Assembly (NCBI RefSeq): GCF_021560175.1
Contig: NZ_CP091110.1
Coordinates: 4,590,501 to 4,654,500 of the forward strand
Direction of reading: 5' to 3'
Source: Neobacillus drentensis
GTDB lineage: Bacteria > Bacillota > Bacilli > Bacillales > Cytobacillaceae
DNA: 64,000 nucleotides
Part shown: positions 19,188 to 28,810 of the stretch, piece by piece
How the letters are laid out: every line of letters begins with the position of its first letter
Numbering within the stretch: position 1 is the stretch's first letter
Notes under the pieces: generated by a model
What the model was told of the DNA's origin: nothing
What the model saw: only the letters and a program-made list of their open reading frames with translations
Database searches by the model: none
Position numbers and translations under genes: made by a program

Positions 19188-21515
19188 TTATGGCAGATAG
19201 GTTAAAAAGGTTCCGTTTCCACGAGAAAAAAGATAGGTAATAGCCCCTTGCTGGTCAGTACGGTATATTTTTGCTTTAACCGCTGCCAAACGATCTAGTA
19301 CCTCCTGATGAGGATGTCCAAAACGGTTATGTTCACCGACTGAGATGAGAGCCGCCTTTGGCTTAATTTGATTGATAAACACCACAGCACTAGACGTTTT
19401 ACTGCCATGGTGGCCAGCTTTTAATACATCAATCGTTAAATTTGGATACTGTCTTATAATTGCCTCTTCTCCCTCTTGGTCAAGATCCCCGCCAAAAAAC
19501 CAGCTAAGACCTCCAATCTCGGCAACGATCGCGATTGAACCTCTATTTCGCTCACCTGTGAAGTTCTTTTTCGGAGACAGAATATAAAAATTATTTTCAC
19601 CTTGTTGCCAATTATCTCCAGATGATACTTTTATAACAGGTATCCCTTGGCTCGCTGCTTCTTTTGTGATAAGCTGTTCTGTTTCAGAAGGCTCAGTAAC
19701 CGATGGCATTAAAATCTGCTTGACCTTAAGCTCTGAAAGTATGGAGTTTGCACCGCCAATATGATCCATGTCCCCATGGGTCAGGATTAATTTATCAATC
19801 TTAGTAATACCTTTCGCATTCAAAAAAGGAACCACTACATCCCGGCCAACTTCATATGGTCTGGCCTGCTCTTTCCACCTTTCCTCAACAAAATTTATGG
19901 AACCGCCTGTATCAATCAGATAGTCGCCCCTTCCATGTGGAAAATGGATGAAAATACTATCACCTTGTCCTACATCAATCATTGTCACTTCCCCAGAAGG
20001 ATTCAACCAATTCCAGCACGGCTGAATGGTAAGAAGCATGACCATAATTATAAATACATGCACCCTCTTTTGAGGATAAGCCCCTCTTTCCCATATATAA
20101 AAGGATGAAACGATTAGGATGATGTAAAGAATGGTGATCAAGTTAGGAGGTCTTCCCGGAGTAAAATTGGTGAAAGGCACATTCCCCAAAACCTGAATAA
20201 GCTTATTGGATAACTCAATCGTCTTTTGTACGAGGAAGATCAGTATCCCCGGGGTTGTTCCAGTCAGTAATTGAATCATAAATAGGACATAAACGGCAGG
20301 AAGATAAACGAAAGAAAATAGGGGGATATACAACAAATTAGCCGCAATCCCTATAAAGGAAAGTTGAAAATAGTGGTAAAGCAATAGCGGCATCGCGGAC
20401 AGTTGTGCTGTCACAGAGGTAGCAATCATTTTCGCCCCATTCCCTTGCTGCCGTTTGAGAATCTTGGGGGCAGCAAGAATGATCGCAAAACTGACTAAAA
20501 AGGAAAGCTGGAAGCCATTATCAAAAATGATCATTGGCGAACCAAAAATATAAAGGAGAAAGGCCAAACTTAGAGCATCAATGGTTAAAAGCTTAAGATG
20601 ATGCTTCCATTTTTCAGCGATTAAAATCAGGGCAATCATTAGCGCCGATCGTATAACAGAGGGGGAACTGCCTGTTAAGAGGACATAAACAGGTAAGAGG
20701 CCCAAAAGAAAATTTGTCATAAACTGTCTAGTCAGTCCGCATCTAAGTCCAATATAAAAAATCATCCCAATGAACAAGGAAACATGAAGACCGGAAATGG
20801 CCAATAAGTGGACAATTCCCGTCCGTTGGTAGTCACTTAATAATTCAGGGTCAAGGATATTGGTATCACCGAATATTAAGGCTGCAGACAACCCTGCAAT
20901 TTCTGATGGAAAGTTCTTTTCTAGGTAGTTAATCCCTGTATAGCGAAGCTGTTTTACGAATGCGGACGGAGAGGATTTAATGGGTTTGCAATGATGAAAA
21001 GGGTTTTGTTGAAGATCAACGATCCAAAAAATTCCTTTCGTGGCCAAATAGCGCTGATAATTAAATCCATTCGGATTTTTAGCCACAGCCGATTTCTTTA
21101 ATGTGCCTGTAATTTGGCAAATGCAGCCATAAGGGCTGTGACTTTGCAAAAGCTGTTTTTCCTCCTCCGAATTTATTTGGTAACGAAGCAGAACCTTTTC
21201 ATTATAGAGTTGTTCCTTTCCTTGTACTTTTAATAGATTGCCATCAATGATGGGGTCTTTTATATATTCTATATAAAAGTTAGTCTTCGCAGGCGGAAGC
21301 TTTGAATGATTATGGACATAGACCCACTCTCCTTTAAGATAAAAGATAAAACCGATCAGGATGATCAGGACTATTTGGGATTGTTTGAACTTTTTAAGTT
21401 TAGCTAATGTAAGGAGAAATAGACAAGTTACGATAAGAAATGAAAAAATTGAAACAAGTGAACATAAAACACCTAAGAAGGCACCTAGAGCAATATAAAT
21501 ATATTTTCCGCTCAT
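19188..21515 (-). CDS. comEC: DNA internalization-related competence protein ComEC/Rec2
   Basis: ComEC forms the channel that carries single-stranded DNA across the membrane in transformation. The 775-residue protein has N-terminal membrane segments, an OB-like soluble part, and the competence-domain membrane bundle (from GIVHLLAISGLHVSLF near residue 245). The C-terminal metallo-beta-lactamase domain contains LTHGDMDHIGGA near 585 and AGHHGSKTS near 690. The ATG at 21515 follows CGGAG; the longer frame would start inside a hairpin. It lies downstream of comEB and comEA in the usual order. Confidence 0.95.
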   Translation of the reverse strand: MSGKYIYIALGAFLGVLCSLVSIFSFLIVTCLFLLTLAKLKKFKQSQIVLIILIGFIFYLKGEWVYVHNHSKLPPAKTNFYIEYIKDPIIDGNLLKVQGKEQLYNEKVLLRYQINSEEEKQLLQSHSPYGCICQITGTLKKSAVAKNPNGFNYQRYLATKGIFWIVDLQQNPFHHCKPIKSSPSAFVKQLRYTGINYLEKNFPSEIAGLSAALIFGDTNILDPELLSDYQRTGIVHLLAISGLHVSLFIGMIFYIGLRCGLTRQFMTNFLLGLLPVYVLLTGSSPSVIRSALMIALILIAEKWKHHLKLLTIDALSLAFLLYIFGSPMIIFDNGFQLSFLVSFAIILAAPKILKRQQGNGAKMIATSVTAQLSAMPLLLYHYFQLSFIGIAANLLYIPLFSFVYLPAVYVLFMIQLLTGTTPGILIFLVQKTIELSNKLIQVLGNVPFTNFTPGRPPNLITILYIILIVSSFYIWERGAYPQKRVHVFIIMVMLLTIQPCWNWLNPSGEVTMIDVGQGDSIFIHFPHGRGDYLIDTGGSINFVEERWKEQARPYEVGRDVVVPFLNAKGITKIDKLILTHGDMDHIGGANSILSELKVKQILMPSVTEPSETEQLITKEAASQGIPVIKVSSGDNWQQGENNFYILSPKKNFTGERNRGSIAIVAEIGGLSWFFGGDLDQEGEEAIIRQYPNLTIDVLKAGHHGSKTSSAVVFINQIKPKAALISVGEHNRFGHPHQEVLDRLAAVKAKIYRTDQQGAITYLFSRGNGTFLTYLP

Positions 21516-21575
21516 TTTTTTCTCCGTTTTTTGGGAATTTGTAGATACTGGGGAATCGTTATCGATTGATGGGTG

Positions 21576-21598
21576 GACGCCGGTCATTTTCCGGCGTC
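21576..21598. terminator. Hairpin between comEB and comEC
   Basis: GACGCCGG and CCGGCGTC form a perfect eight-base stem with a seven-base loop. It has almost no T-run on the minus strand, so it is more likely an mRNA processing or pausing hairpin than an efficient terminator. Confidence 0.5.
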
Positions 21599-21610
21599 TT
21601 ATAAAGAAGA

Positions 21611-22063
21611 TTATTTACCAAGTTGAATCATGGGTTCTTTCAATTCAACCTTTTCAATTTTTACCTTGGCTTGTTCAAACAGTTCGATGGCGTAGGGATG
21701 ATTTTTATAATCCTCCGCATAATAGACCGTTTTAATCCCTGCTTGAATAATTGCCTTACAGCATTGAAGACAAGGAAAATGGGTTACGTAAATTTCGGCA
21801 TCAGAGGTCGGAACACCGAATTTTGCACACTGCAACAGTGCGTTCATTTCCGCATGAACCGTCCGCACACAATGATGATCAATCACATAACACCCTTTGT
21901 CAATACAATGATCTCCGCCAGCAATAGAACCATTGTAGCCGCCGGCAATAATTCGTTTATCTCTGACAATCGTTGCACCCACGGTTAATCTTGTACAAGT
22001 GCTTCTTAGTGCGAGCAGATGGCTTTGTGCCATAAAATATTGGTCCCAAGAAATTCGCTCCAT
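21611..22063 (-). CDS. comEB: ComE operon protein 2, dCMP deaminase family
   Basis: The 150-residue protein has the zinc-deaminase motifs HAEMNALL (HAE near residue 72) and PCLQCCKAI (PCxxC near residue 100), so it probably deaminates dCMP. ComEB is dispensable for transformation in B. subtilis. The ATG at 22063 follows GGGAGTGGG; six upstream codons in frame are not supported. It lies between comEA and comEC. Confidence 0.93.
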   Translation of the reverse strand: MERISWDQYFMAQSHLLALRSTCTRLTVGATIVRDKRIIAGGYNGSIAGGDHCIDKGCYVIDHHCVRTVHAEMNALLQCAKFGVPTSDAEIYVTHFPCLQCCKAIIQAGIKTVYYAEDYKNHPYAIELFEQAKVKIEKVELKEPMIQLGK

Positions 22064-22131
22064 GTTTCCCACTCCCTGCATAACTTTTCTTTTAAGTTTA
22101 CTGGTACAGCCCTTTCAGGTCAATGGAAGTT

Positions 22132-22782
22132 TCATTTTACTACAATCAAATCCTTTAGCTTTTCAAACGTCTTATCCCCAATTCCAGTTATATTTTTTAA
22201 GTCGTCAATCGTTTTAAATGGGCCGCTTGTATTTCGGTATTCGATAATGGCCGCTGCCTTAGCCGGACCGATTCCAGGGAGATTCTGCAGCTCTTGTTCA
22301 TCCGCTTTATTAATATTAACTTTCCCTTGCTTTTGACCTGTCCCGCTCAATCCAGATCCGCCGCTGCCAGCTGCTGTAGGTAAAGTACTTTCCGCTTCTC
22401 CCTTGCCTGGAATGTAGATGACCATTTCATCCTCCACATGCTCAGCAAAGTTAACTTGTGTTTGGTCGGCCTGGTTCGTTAATCCACCAGCTCGTCCAAT
22501 TACATCAATGACTCTTTCTCCCGTGTTAGCTTGATAAACCCCTGGATGAGTTACTTGTCCCTTTACATCTACCATGATACTTTCAGGCTGATTAGCCGCT
22601 GGTGTGTCTTTCTTTTCAGCAGGTGCTTCGACAGCTTTTGTTAGGACCTCATCTTCCTGGCTGAGAGAAGTCAATGGGGCCGACTCCTCAGGACCTTGTA
22701 TATAAAAATAATACAAGCCGCCAACAACCAGCAATAACACAACTGCAAAATGAATCTTGTGTTCCAGTAACCAATCTTTCAT
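22132..22782 (-). CDS. comEA: Competence DNA receptor ComEA
   Basis: ComEA is the membrane-anchored double-stranded DNA receptor for transformation. The 216-residue protein has one N-terminal membrane segment (about 10-27), a flexible linker, an SLBB-type domain (about 68-125, MVDVKGQVTHPGVYQ) and a glycine/serine-rich tether. Twin helix-hairpin-helix motifs at the C-terminus (VNINKADEQELQNLPGIG and ITGIGDKTFEKL) bind DNA. The ATG follows AGAAAGGATGG. It is the first gene of the comE operon and is divergent from comER. Confidence 0.96.
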   Translation of the reverse strand: MKDWLLEHKIHFAVVLLLVVGGLYYFYIQGPEESAPLTSLSQEDEVLTKAVEAPAEKKDTPAANQPESIMVDVKGQVTHPGVYQANTGERVIDVIGRAGGLTNQADQTQVNFAEHVEDEMVIYIPGKGEAESTLPTAAGSGGSGLSGTGQKQGKVNINKADEQELQNLPGIGPAKAAAIIEYRNTSGPFKTIDDLKNITGIGDKTFEKLKDLIVVK

Positions 22783-22866
22783 GATAATCCATCCTTTCTA
22801 AAGGTATATTTCACATTTCATTTTCATAATCTTATAAAAGAATACTGATGCGAAGGAGGGTCGATT

Positions 22867-23691
22867 ATGAATATAGGCATTATCGGTACCGGTAATATGG
22901 GAAGAGTCATAGTGGAGGCTTTGATTGACGGAAAGGCCGCTTCCCCTTCTTCCTTGATGATAACGAATCGAACCAAATCCAAAGCCATGCTGCTTAAAGA
23001 TAAATATAAGGACATATTAATTGGAGCAAATCCAGAAGAAGTTGCTGCACAATCTGATTTAATCTTTATTTGTATAAAGCCATTAGACATACGGAATATG
23101 CTTGATCAAATCAATCCCCATTTATCTCCTGATAAGTGTCTTGTTTCAATAACTAGTCCTGTCAGTACAAGCCAGATTGAAAATAGGGTATCCTGTTCAA
23201 CTGTCCGAGTAATTCCTAGTATTACAAATCGGGCATTAGCGGGGGTTTCACTGGTTACGTATGGGGAAAATTGCAGCGACCATTGGAAAATGAAACTAGA
23301 AAAACTCATTTCGAAAATTTCTGTTCCGGTTTGTATTGATGAACGAATAACGAGGGTAGCTTCTGATATTGTTAGCTGTGGACCTGCTTTCTTTAGCTAT
23401 TTGCTTCAGAATTTCATTAAAGCTGCGGTTAAGGAGACTGAAATTGATACAGAAACAGCGACTGTTTTTGCAAGTGAAATGATTGTAGGACTTGGAGAAT
23501 TAATTAAACAAGGGCATTATACCCTGCCATCTTTACAAGAAAAGGTTTGTGTAAAGGGCGGAATCACAGGGGAAGGAATTAAGGTGTTAGATAGTGAGCT
23601 CGGACCAGTATTTGAACACGTCTTCCAAGCTACCCATGCTAAATTTAAAGAGGATTTAGAAAAGGTAGAAATTCAATTCTCAAAACAATAA
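22867..23691 (+). CDS. comER: ComER, pyrroline-5-carboxylate reductase family protein
   Basis: The 274-residue protein has an N-terminal Rossmann motif, IGIIGTGNMGRVI, and a C-terminal dimerisation domain like that of ProC. Its position, divergent from comEA, is that of B. subtilis comER. Although named for competence, ComER is not required for transformation; work in Bacilli links it to sporulation and biofilm entry. Substrate is unknown, and proline synthesis is unlikely to be its main role. The ATG follows GAAGGAGGG. Confidence 0.9.
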   Translation: MNIGIIGTGNMGRVIVEALIDGKAASPSSLMITNRTKSKAMLLKDKYKDILIGANPEEVAAQSDLIFICIKPLDIRNMLDQINPHLSPDKCLVSITSPVSTSQIENRVSCSTVRVIPSITNRALAGVSLVTYGENCSDHWKMKLEKLISKISVPVCIDERITRVASDIVSCGPAFFSYLLQNFIKAAVKETEIDTETATVFASEMIVGLGELIKQGHYTLPSLQEKVCVKGGITGEGIKVLDSELGPVFEHVFQATHAKFKEDLEKVEIQFSKQ

Positions 23692-23726
23692 TTCGCTAAT
23701 CATTTACAAATTCCTCTAATAAATCA

Positions 23727-23767
23727 TAAAAAAAGCCATCTTTTTTGTAAAAAGATGGCTTTTTTTA
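23727..23767. terminator. Bidirectional terminator between comER and yqeM
   Basis: AAAAAAAGCCATCTTTTT and AAAAAGATGGCTTTTTTT form a long perfect stem with a short loop, placed between converging genes. The last few bases overlap the yqeM stop codon. Confidence 0.9.
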
Positions 23768-24511
23768 TTTTTTCTTGGCAACAAAGAAAATTCGTTCCGA
23801 TTCCTTCGTTGGTTCGAACTGTTCAAAATCGGCACTAATCTCAAGTAATTGAAAGCCGGCAGTAGTTAACCAGTCAGAATATTGGCCGATCGGATACGTA
23901 CGCTGATAATGAAGTTCGTCGATGCGATCATATTTCCCGGTCCGTTCGTCTAAAACAAAAAAACTTAATTCATGTTCAACGCTATTAGGATCTTCCCCGG
24001 GGAAACTATTCCAAATATAAGAAATTTTATCCTCATTTAAGGCGAAGGTTTGATTAATGAACACGTCTGTCATTTTATAGATCGAATGTACATCAAAAAT
24101 AAACAATCCATGATCCTGTAAATGTTGATGTACATTCAAGAATGTTGATAGTACCTCTTCTTCTGTTTGTAAATAATTTAATGAATCACAAAAGATGCCT
24201 ATGACATCAAATTGCCCTTGTCCTTCCAAATTTGCCATGTCCTGTTGAAAAAACGGGATTTTGACACCCTCTGCCTCGGCTTTTACCTGGGCTACTGATA
24301 GCATATCTTCTGATAAGTCTACCCCTGTAACATCAAGGCCTTGTTTGGCAAACCGAACAGAAAGTTCCCCTGTCCCGCAGGCTAGATCCAAAAGGCGGGT
24401 TGCTTCCACCTCATATTTGGCAAGCCTGTTTTTAACAAATGATACCCATTGATCATATGGGGCATCCTTCATAAGTTCATCGTACAGGTAGGCAAATTGC
24501 TCATAGCTCAT
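23765..24511 (-). CDS. yqeM: Class I SAM-dependent methyltransferase YqeM
   Basis: The 248-residue protein begins MSYEQFAYLYDELMKDAPYD. It contains the SAM-binding motif LLDLACGTGELSVRFA near residue 40, the acidic loop VTGVDLSEDML and an FDVIGIFCDSLNY motif IV region. The substrate is unknown. It is the last gene of the yqeG-yqeM operon and its ATG overlaps the rsfS stop (ATGA), which indicates translational coupling. The link with rsfS and other ribosome factors suggests a translation-related target, but this is inference. Confidence 0.9.
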   Translation of the reverse strand: MSYEQFAYLYDELMKDAPYDQWVSFVKNRLAKYEVEATRLLDLACGTGELSVRFAKQGLDVTGVDLSEDMLSVAQVKAEAEGVKIPFFQQDMANLEGQGQFDVIGIFCDSLNYLQTEEEVLSTFLNVHQHLQDHGLFIFDVHSIYKMTDVFINQTFALNEDKISYIWNSFPGEDPNSVEHELSFFVLDERTGKYDRIDELHYQRTYPIGQYSDWLTTAGFQLLEISADFEQFEPTKESERIFFVAKKK

Positions 24512-24864
24512 GAATTTAACTCACTGAGGATATCAACATGCGGCGCATCGCCCCATAACCGTTCTAAATTGTAATAGCTTCGTTCATCACGGTGGAATAC
24601 ATGGGCAACTACATCTCCTAAATCAATTAGCACCCATCTTGCTTCGTCAAACCCTTCGATTCTTTTTACATCATAACCGTTCTCTTGGGCCTTGTCCTTC
24701 ATTTCTCGTGCAATAGCCTGTACCTGTTTGTCCGAATTACCATGACAAATAATAAAATAATCGGCAATTAACGAGATTCCTTTCATATTTAAAGCTAATA
24801 TATCTTCAGCACGTTTATCGTCGGCTGCTTTTACCGCAATCTTGAGAAGTTCTTGATTATCCAT
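24508..24864 (-). CDS. rsfS: Ribosome silencing factor RsfS
   Basis: RsfS binds ribosomal protein L14 and blocks joining of the subunits in slow growth. The 118-residue protein matches the family: NQELLKIAVKAADDKRAEDI at the start, GISLIADYFIICHGNS in the core and a DLGDVVAHVFHRDERSYYNLE C-terminal region that carries the L14-binding surface. It starts 3 bases after the yqeK stop and overlaps yqeM by four bases, inside a tightly packed operon. Confidence 0.96.
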   Translation of the reverse strand: MDNQELLKIAVKAADDKRAEDILALNMKGISLIADYFIICHGNSDKQVQAIAREMKDKAQENGYDVKRIEGFDEARWVLIDLGDVVAHVFHRDERSYYNLERLWGDAPHVDILSELNS

Positions 24865-24867
24865 TCA

Positions 24868-25434
24868 TCAGTCCTCCAGTTTTTGAATTAAATCATTATA
24901 GGTATAAAATGTTTCCGGATAAATCGTTTGATTTTTTTTCATTAAGAAAAGAATGGTATTTTGAATGGCCTTTACGAGTGCCTTTTCTAAACTTTCCTTT
25001 GCTATTTCTCTTACTTCCTCTACACCGGGGAAGTGTCTGCCCGGCTCAATATAATCCGCTAAATAAACGACTTTTTCCAGTAATTTCATATTAGGTCTTC
25101 CAGAAGTATGATAGCGGATCGCGTCCAATACTTCAGGATCACGGATACCGGCCTCTTTTTCTACCAGGTAAGCACCCACTGGAGCATGCCACAATTCAGT
25201 ATTATATAAAAGTAAATCCTGCGGCAGTCCTTGTGACATGATCATTTCTTTCATTTCATCCTTTGGGCGAAACTTGGCATAATCATGAAAAATAGCCGCT
25301 ATTTCTGCTTTCTTCACATCTGCTCCATATTTTTCTGCCAAGCTAATAGCTGTTTCCATTACCCCCAGCGTATGCTGGTATCGATGTTCCGTTAATTGGA
25401 CTTTAACTATGTCTAAAGCTTTTTGACGTTCCAT
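24868..25434 (-). CDS. yqeK: HD-domain symmetrical diadenosine tetraphosphatase YqeK
   Basis: YqeK proteins hydrolyse Ap4A to two ADP. The 188-residue protein has the HD metal-binding pattern: H in [11 protein letters not shown] (near residue 19), HDYAK near 50, and further histidines in [12 protein letters not shown] and [11 protein letters not shown]. The ATG at 25434 has GAGGAG ten bases upstream and the family start MERQKAL. Its first 32 bases overlap the end of nadD in a different frame, a sign of translational coupling. NadD and YqeK are fused in some bacteria. Confidence 0.93.
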   Translation of the reverse strand: MERQKALDIVKVQLTEHRYQHTLGVMETAISLAEKYGADVKKAEIAAIFHDYAKFRPKDEMKEMIMSQGLPQDLLLYNTELWHAPVGAYLVEKEAGIRDPEVLDAIRYHTSGRPNMKLLEKVVYLADYIEPGRHFPGVEEVREIAKESLEKALVKAIQNTILFLMKKNQTIYPETFYTYNDLIQKLED

Positions 25435-25993
25435 ATAAATGTTTCTCCTCAATATAATCAATAACCGGATCTGGCAGCAAATAACGAACCGATTTACCTT
25501 TTTTTACTCTATCCCTGATCATACTAGAGGACACATCAATGGCTGGTACATCCACATATAGAACAGGGTAGTCCGTTTGGCGGCTGTATGAAGGTCTCTC
25601 AACCCCAACAAATTGGACAAGGTTAATAAGTATATCAATATCATGCCATTTCGGCAAATATTCAATCATATCGGCACCAATTATAAAGAAAAATTGATGG
25701 TCAGAATACTCAGCGTTAAGTAATTTCATTGTATCAACGGTATAAGAGGGCCCGTTACGATCGAGCTCGATAGGTTGAATGCTGAAGGCCGAATTTCCTG
25801 CAATAGCTAACTCGAGCATCCTGAGACGGTCCTCATCTTTAACCGACTCCGGTTTTTTCTTGTGCGGCGGTTCATGGTTTGGCATAAACCAAATTTTATC
25901 AAGCTCAAGTGCCGAAAGAACTTCATTGGCAATCAAAAGATGTCCATAATGGGGCGGATCAAACGTGCCGCCCAATATTCCAACTTTCTTCAT
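25403..25993 (-). CDS. nadD: Nicotinate-nucleotide adenylyltransferase
   Basis: NadD makes deamido-NAD from nicotinate mononucleotide and ATP. The 196-residue protein starts [19 protein letters not shown], with the nucleotidyltransferase GTFDPPHxGH motif. [17 protein letters not shown] lies mid-protein and the [10 protein letters not shown] motif near residue 160. The start at 25993 fits the family; the longer frame of 29 residues lacks homology. It lies in the conserved order yhbY-nadD-yqeK-rsfS, and its C-terminal coding region overlaps yqeK by 32 bases. Confidence 0.96.
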   Translation of the reverse strand: MKKVGILGGTFDPPHYGHLLIANEVLSALELDKIWFMPNHEPPHKKKPESVKDEDRLRMLELAIAGNSAFSIQPIELDRNGPSYTVDTMKLLNAEYSDHQFFFIIGADMIEYLPKWHDIDILINLVQFVGVERPSYSRQTDYPVLYVDVPAIDVSSSMIRDRVKKGKSVRYLLPDPVIDYIEEKHLYGTSKSFRHS

Positions 25994-26030
25994 GCAGTCG
26001 CCATCCTTTTCCTTGTTTAAGGTCCTTTTT

Positions 26031-26321
26031 TTATGGAAGAGTGATTGTTTTCTTTTCTGTAGACTCTTTATACAAGACAATCGTATTTCCGATAATTTGG
26101 ACGATTTCTGCGCCTGTGCCGTTTGCCAGTTGCTCGGCTACTTCCGTTTTGTCTACCTCACAATTTTGCAGGATACTTATTTTAAAAAGTTCTCTTGCTT
26201 CCAAGGCATCTGCTATTTGCTTAATCATATTCTCATTTACTCCGCCTTTACCTACTTGAAAAATCGGATCTAAATGATGTGCCTTTGACCGTAAAAATCT
26301 TTTTTGTTTACCTGTTAACAT
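26031..26321 (-). CDS. yhbY: Ribosome assembly RNA-binding protein YhbY (YqeI)
   Basis: This 96-residue CRM-domain protein begins [27 protein letters not shown] and carries the GxxG-type loop used by YhbY/CRM proteins to bind RNA; the E. coli homologue associates with pre-50S particles. Its ATG overlaps the aroE stop by one base (TAATG), with AGGAGGAAAATA just before it inside aroE, so it is translationally coupled to aroE. Longer in-frame starts upstream run through aroE and are rejected. Confidence 0.94.
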   Translation of the reverse strand: MLTGKQKRFLRSKAHHLDPIFQVGKGGVNENMIKQIADALEARELFKISILQNCEVDKTEVAEQLANGTGAEIVQIIGNTIVLYKESTEKKTITLP

Positions 26322-27154
26322 TATTTTCCTCCTAGTTGTCCCAACACATTTTCTTTCATTCTTTGTATATCTGGAAATATCCCTGTCCATTTTTCAAAAG
26401 CTAGTGCGCCCTGATAGACAAACATATCAATACCGTTCTGTACGGTTGCCCCTATTTCACTCGCTTCATGTAAAAACCTTGTTTCAAGGGGGTTATAGAT
26501 GATGTCACAAACAACAGTCTGCTTACTTAAATTTTTGAGACTTAAGGGCTGTTCCGTTATTTTTGGAGACATTCCGATCATCGTTGTTTGGATAAATAGA
26601 TCATATTCACCTACAAGTTTGCCTGCTTCTTCAATGGTAAACGCCCTTGAGGAATTCGGATACGGACATTCCGCAATGAGACCGACGGCCTTTTCAACCG
26701 TGCGATTAGCGATGTCGATTTGAATAGGGTTTTCTTTGGCTAAGGTAAAGTAAATAGCTCTAGCAGCGCCACCTGCTCCAATCACTAATATTCTTTTACC
26801 TTTGACTTCAGAAACAATACCATTGAGCCCTTCTAAAAAACCTTCCCCATCCGTGTTGTAACCAATCAATTTTCCATCTTGATTAACTACGGTATTGACA
26901 GCCCCGATACTAGCGGCTAATTCATCCACTTCATCCAAGAAAGGGATGATGTTACTCTTGTGGGGAATGGTGACATTAAAGCCAACGGCTCCTAATGCTC
27001 TTAATCCGTTAACTGCATCGTGTAAGTCCTCATCCTTTACTTGAAAAGGAAGATAGATGGCATCCATGTTATAAAGCGAAAACAAATCATTGTGCATTGC
27101 CGGCGACATGGTATGCCCAATCGGATTCCCCAAAACTCCAAATAGCTTTTTCAC
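26321..27154 (-). CDS. aroE: Shikimate dehydrogenase (NADP+)
   Basis: AroE reduces 3-dehydroshikimate to shikimate in aromatic amino acid synthesis. The 277-residue protein begins [22 protein letters not shown] with the substrate-binding domain. GFNVTIPHK (catalytic lysine) lies near residue 66, the NADP-binding [11 protein letters not shown] near 130 and the C-terminal [10 protein letters not shown] near 240. The proposed start is the GTG at 27154, preceded by GGTGGAG. A GTG four codons upstream lies before that site. It is in the ribosome-factor operon between yqeH and yhbY. Confidence 0.95.
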   Translation of the reverse strand: MKKLFGVLGNPIGHTMSPAMHNDLFSLYNMDAIYLPFQVKDEDLHDAVNGLRALGAVGFNVTIPHKSNIIPFLDEVDELAASIGAVNTVVNQDGKLIGYNTDGEGFLEGLNGIVSEVKGKRILVIGAGGAARAIYFTLAKENPIQIDIANRTVEKAVGLIAECPYPNSSRAFTIEEAGKLVGEYDLFIQTTMIGMSPKITEQPLSLKNLSKQTVVCDIIYNPLETRFLHEASEIGATVQNGIDMFVYQGALAFEKWTGIFPDIQRMKENVLGQLGGK

Positions 27155-27184
27155 CTGTTTCTCCACCCTGTTTACATATTCTCT

Positions 27185-28291
27185 TTAGATTAATGACCTT
27201 CGCATTAAAGTTTGGACGCCTTTTGGCACATAGGCGGCCACTTTTGCCCCCGGTTCATTAATCGTAATCCATCCCAGTCCAGAAAAAACAATATCTGTTT
27301 TTGCCTCTTTGACGGTAAATTCCTGTTTAACCAACTCCGGAAATGATTCTAATTCATCCGGTCCTGGTGGTGTCAGCAATTCCCCTACATGTTTTTCATA
27401 GAGACTGTCCGCATTTTCGATTTTTGTCCGGTGAATATTTATTTCGTTTGAAACGTAACAGACAAATGATCTTCGGCCACCCGAAATATAATCAAAACGA
27501 GCCAAGCCCCCGAAAAACAATGTTTGTCCTTCATTTAATTGAAATACCTTTGGCTTTATTTCCTTCTTAGGCGTAATAATTTTTAAATCCTTTTTATTAA
27601 TAAAATGTGCCATTTGATGGTGATTGATGATTCCCGGCGAATCAATCAACGATTTTTCATCATCGAGCGGGATTTTGATAATATCTAATGTGGTACCCGG
27701 AAAATGAGAGGTTGTAATGACATCTTCTTCCCCCGTTACTTCTTTAATAATCCGATTAATAAAAGTTGATTTTCCAACATTCGTACATCCAACCACATAG
27801 ACATCCTTACCATTTCGTAAAACATCAATGGCTGCGGCCGTTTCCCTAATATTTAATCCTTTTGCGGCACTGACTAAAAATACTTCTTCCGGTCTGAGCC
27901 CTAATTCTCTTGATTCATGCTTCATCCACTGAACTAACTTGGCATGCTTGACGGACTTTGGTAATAAATCGACTTTATTTCCCACAAGTATAACCTTATT
28001 GTTACCTACGAACCGGTGTAATCCTGGAAGCCAGCTTCCGTTAAAATCAAAGATATCGACGATCATGACAATAAGGGCATCCGTCCGGCCTATTTCATTT
28101 AATATTTTTAAAAAGTCATCATCGGTTAAATTAACATCCTGAACCTCGTTATAGTGTTTTAACCGAAAACATCTTTGGCATATAATTGTTTCCTTCTCTA
28201 ATGCGGAAGAAGGGGCATAACCCATTTCATTTGGGTTTTCAGTTTGGACTTTTATCCCACAGCCCATACAGATATATTCTTGATCACTCAC
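27185..28291 (-). CDS. yqeH: Ribosome biogenesis GTPase YqeH
   Basis: YqeH is a circularly permuted GTPase needed for 30S assembly. The 368-residue protein has an N-terminal zinc finger (CMGCG near residue 8 and CQRC near 38). The G motifs then appear in permuted order: VGNKVDLLP (G4), SAAKG (G5), GCTNVGKST (G1) and DSPG (G3). A C-terminal RNA-binding domain follows. The start is a GTG behind GGGAGGATT. It overlaps closely with yqeG (three bases apart) and precedes aroE. Confidence 0.96.
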   Translation of the reverse strand: MSDQEYICMGCGIKVQTENPNEMGYAPSSALEKETIICQRCFRLKHYNEVQDVNLTDDDFLKILNEIGRTDALIVMIVDIFDFNGSWLPGLHRFVGNNKVILVGNKVDLLPKSVKHAKLVQWMKHESRELGLRPEEVFLVSAAKGLNIRETAAAIDVLRNGKDVYVVGCTNVGKSTFINRIIKEVTGEEDVITTSHFPGTTLDIIKIPLDDEKSLIDSPGIINHHQMAHFINKKDLKIITPKKEIKPKVFQLNEGQTLFFGGLARFDYISGGRRSFVCYVSNEINIHRTKIENADSLYEKHVGELLTPPGPDELESFPELVKQEFTVKEAKTDIVFSGLGWITINEPGAKVAAYVPKGVQTLMRRSLI

Positions 28292-28294
28292 TGA

Positions 28295-28810
28295 TTAATC
28301 CTCCCATTGAAGCATTCCTTTTTTACGGAACCAATTTAAAATCCTTCGTTCCGCAAACCGATTGAATTTTGTCCAAAACCCATCGGATGAGGCGACAGGA
28401 ACAACCAAGATCGTATGAAATCCGCTGCGGTTTCCACCCAGTACATCCGTTAATAATTGGTCTCCTATAACAACTGCCTCTTCCTTTTTAATTCCCATTT
28501 GTTGAACAGCCCGGTGAAACGCAGGCCCCATAGGTTTCCGTGCTCTATAAATAAACGGTATCTTTAGCGGGTCTGAAAAAAACTTGACCCTTTCTTCATT
28601 GTTATTGGAAACAATGGTTACCAGGATATGATGTTTTTTTACTTCATCAAACCATTTTATTAATTGAGGAGTGGCACTAGGACGGTCCCATTCCACCAAG
28701 GTATTATCCAAATCCGTAATAATCCCTTTAATCCCTCTTGCTTTTAATTCTTCAGGTGAAATATCGAGAATGCTTTTCACATGTTCATTCGGTAAAAATT
28801 GTTTCAACAC
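28295..28810 (-). CDS. yqeG: YqeG family HAD IIIA-type phosphatase
   Basis: The 171-residue protein has HAD motifs: GIIT-DLDNTLVEW near residue 35, TIVSNNNE near 80, a lysine in RARKPMGPAF near 105 and VIGDQLLTDVLGGN near 123. It is related to phosphatidylglycerol-phosphate phosphatases, but its substrate in Bacillus is not settled. The GTG start at 28810 follows GAGGTG by eight bases; a TTG one codon later is an alternative. It is the first clear gene of the operon that runs to yqeM. Confidence 0.92.
   Translation of the reverse strand: MLKQFLPNEHVKSILDISPEELKARGIKGIITDLDNTLVEWDRPSATPQLIKWFDEVKKHHILVTIVSNNNEERVKFFSDPLKIPFIYRARKPMGPAFHRAVQQMGIKKEEAVVIGDQLLTDVLGGNRSGFHTILVVPVASSDGFWTKFNRFAERRILNWFRKKGMLQWED

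Noticed and set aside
21516..21587. 24-codon N-terminal extension of comEC
   Set aside because: Its ATG lies in the loop of a hairpin without a ribosome site, while the ATG at 21515 has CGGAG upstream and starts at a membrane segment.
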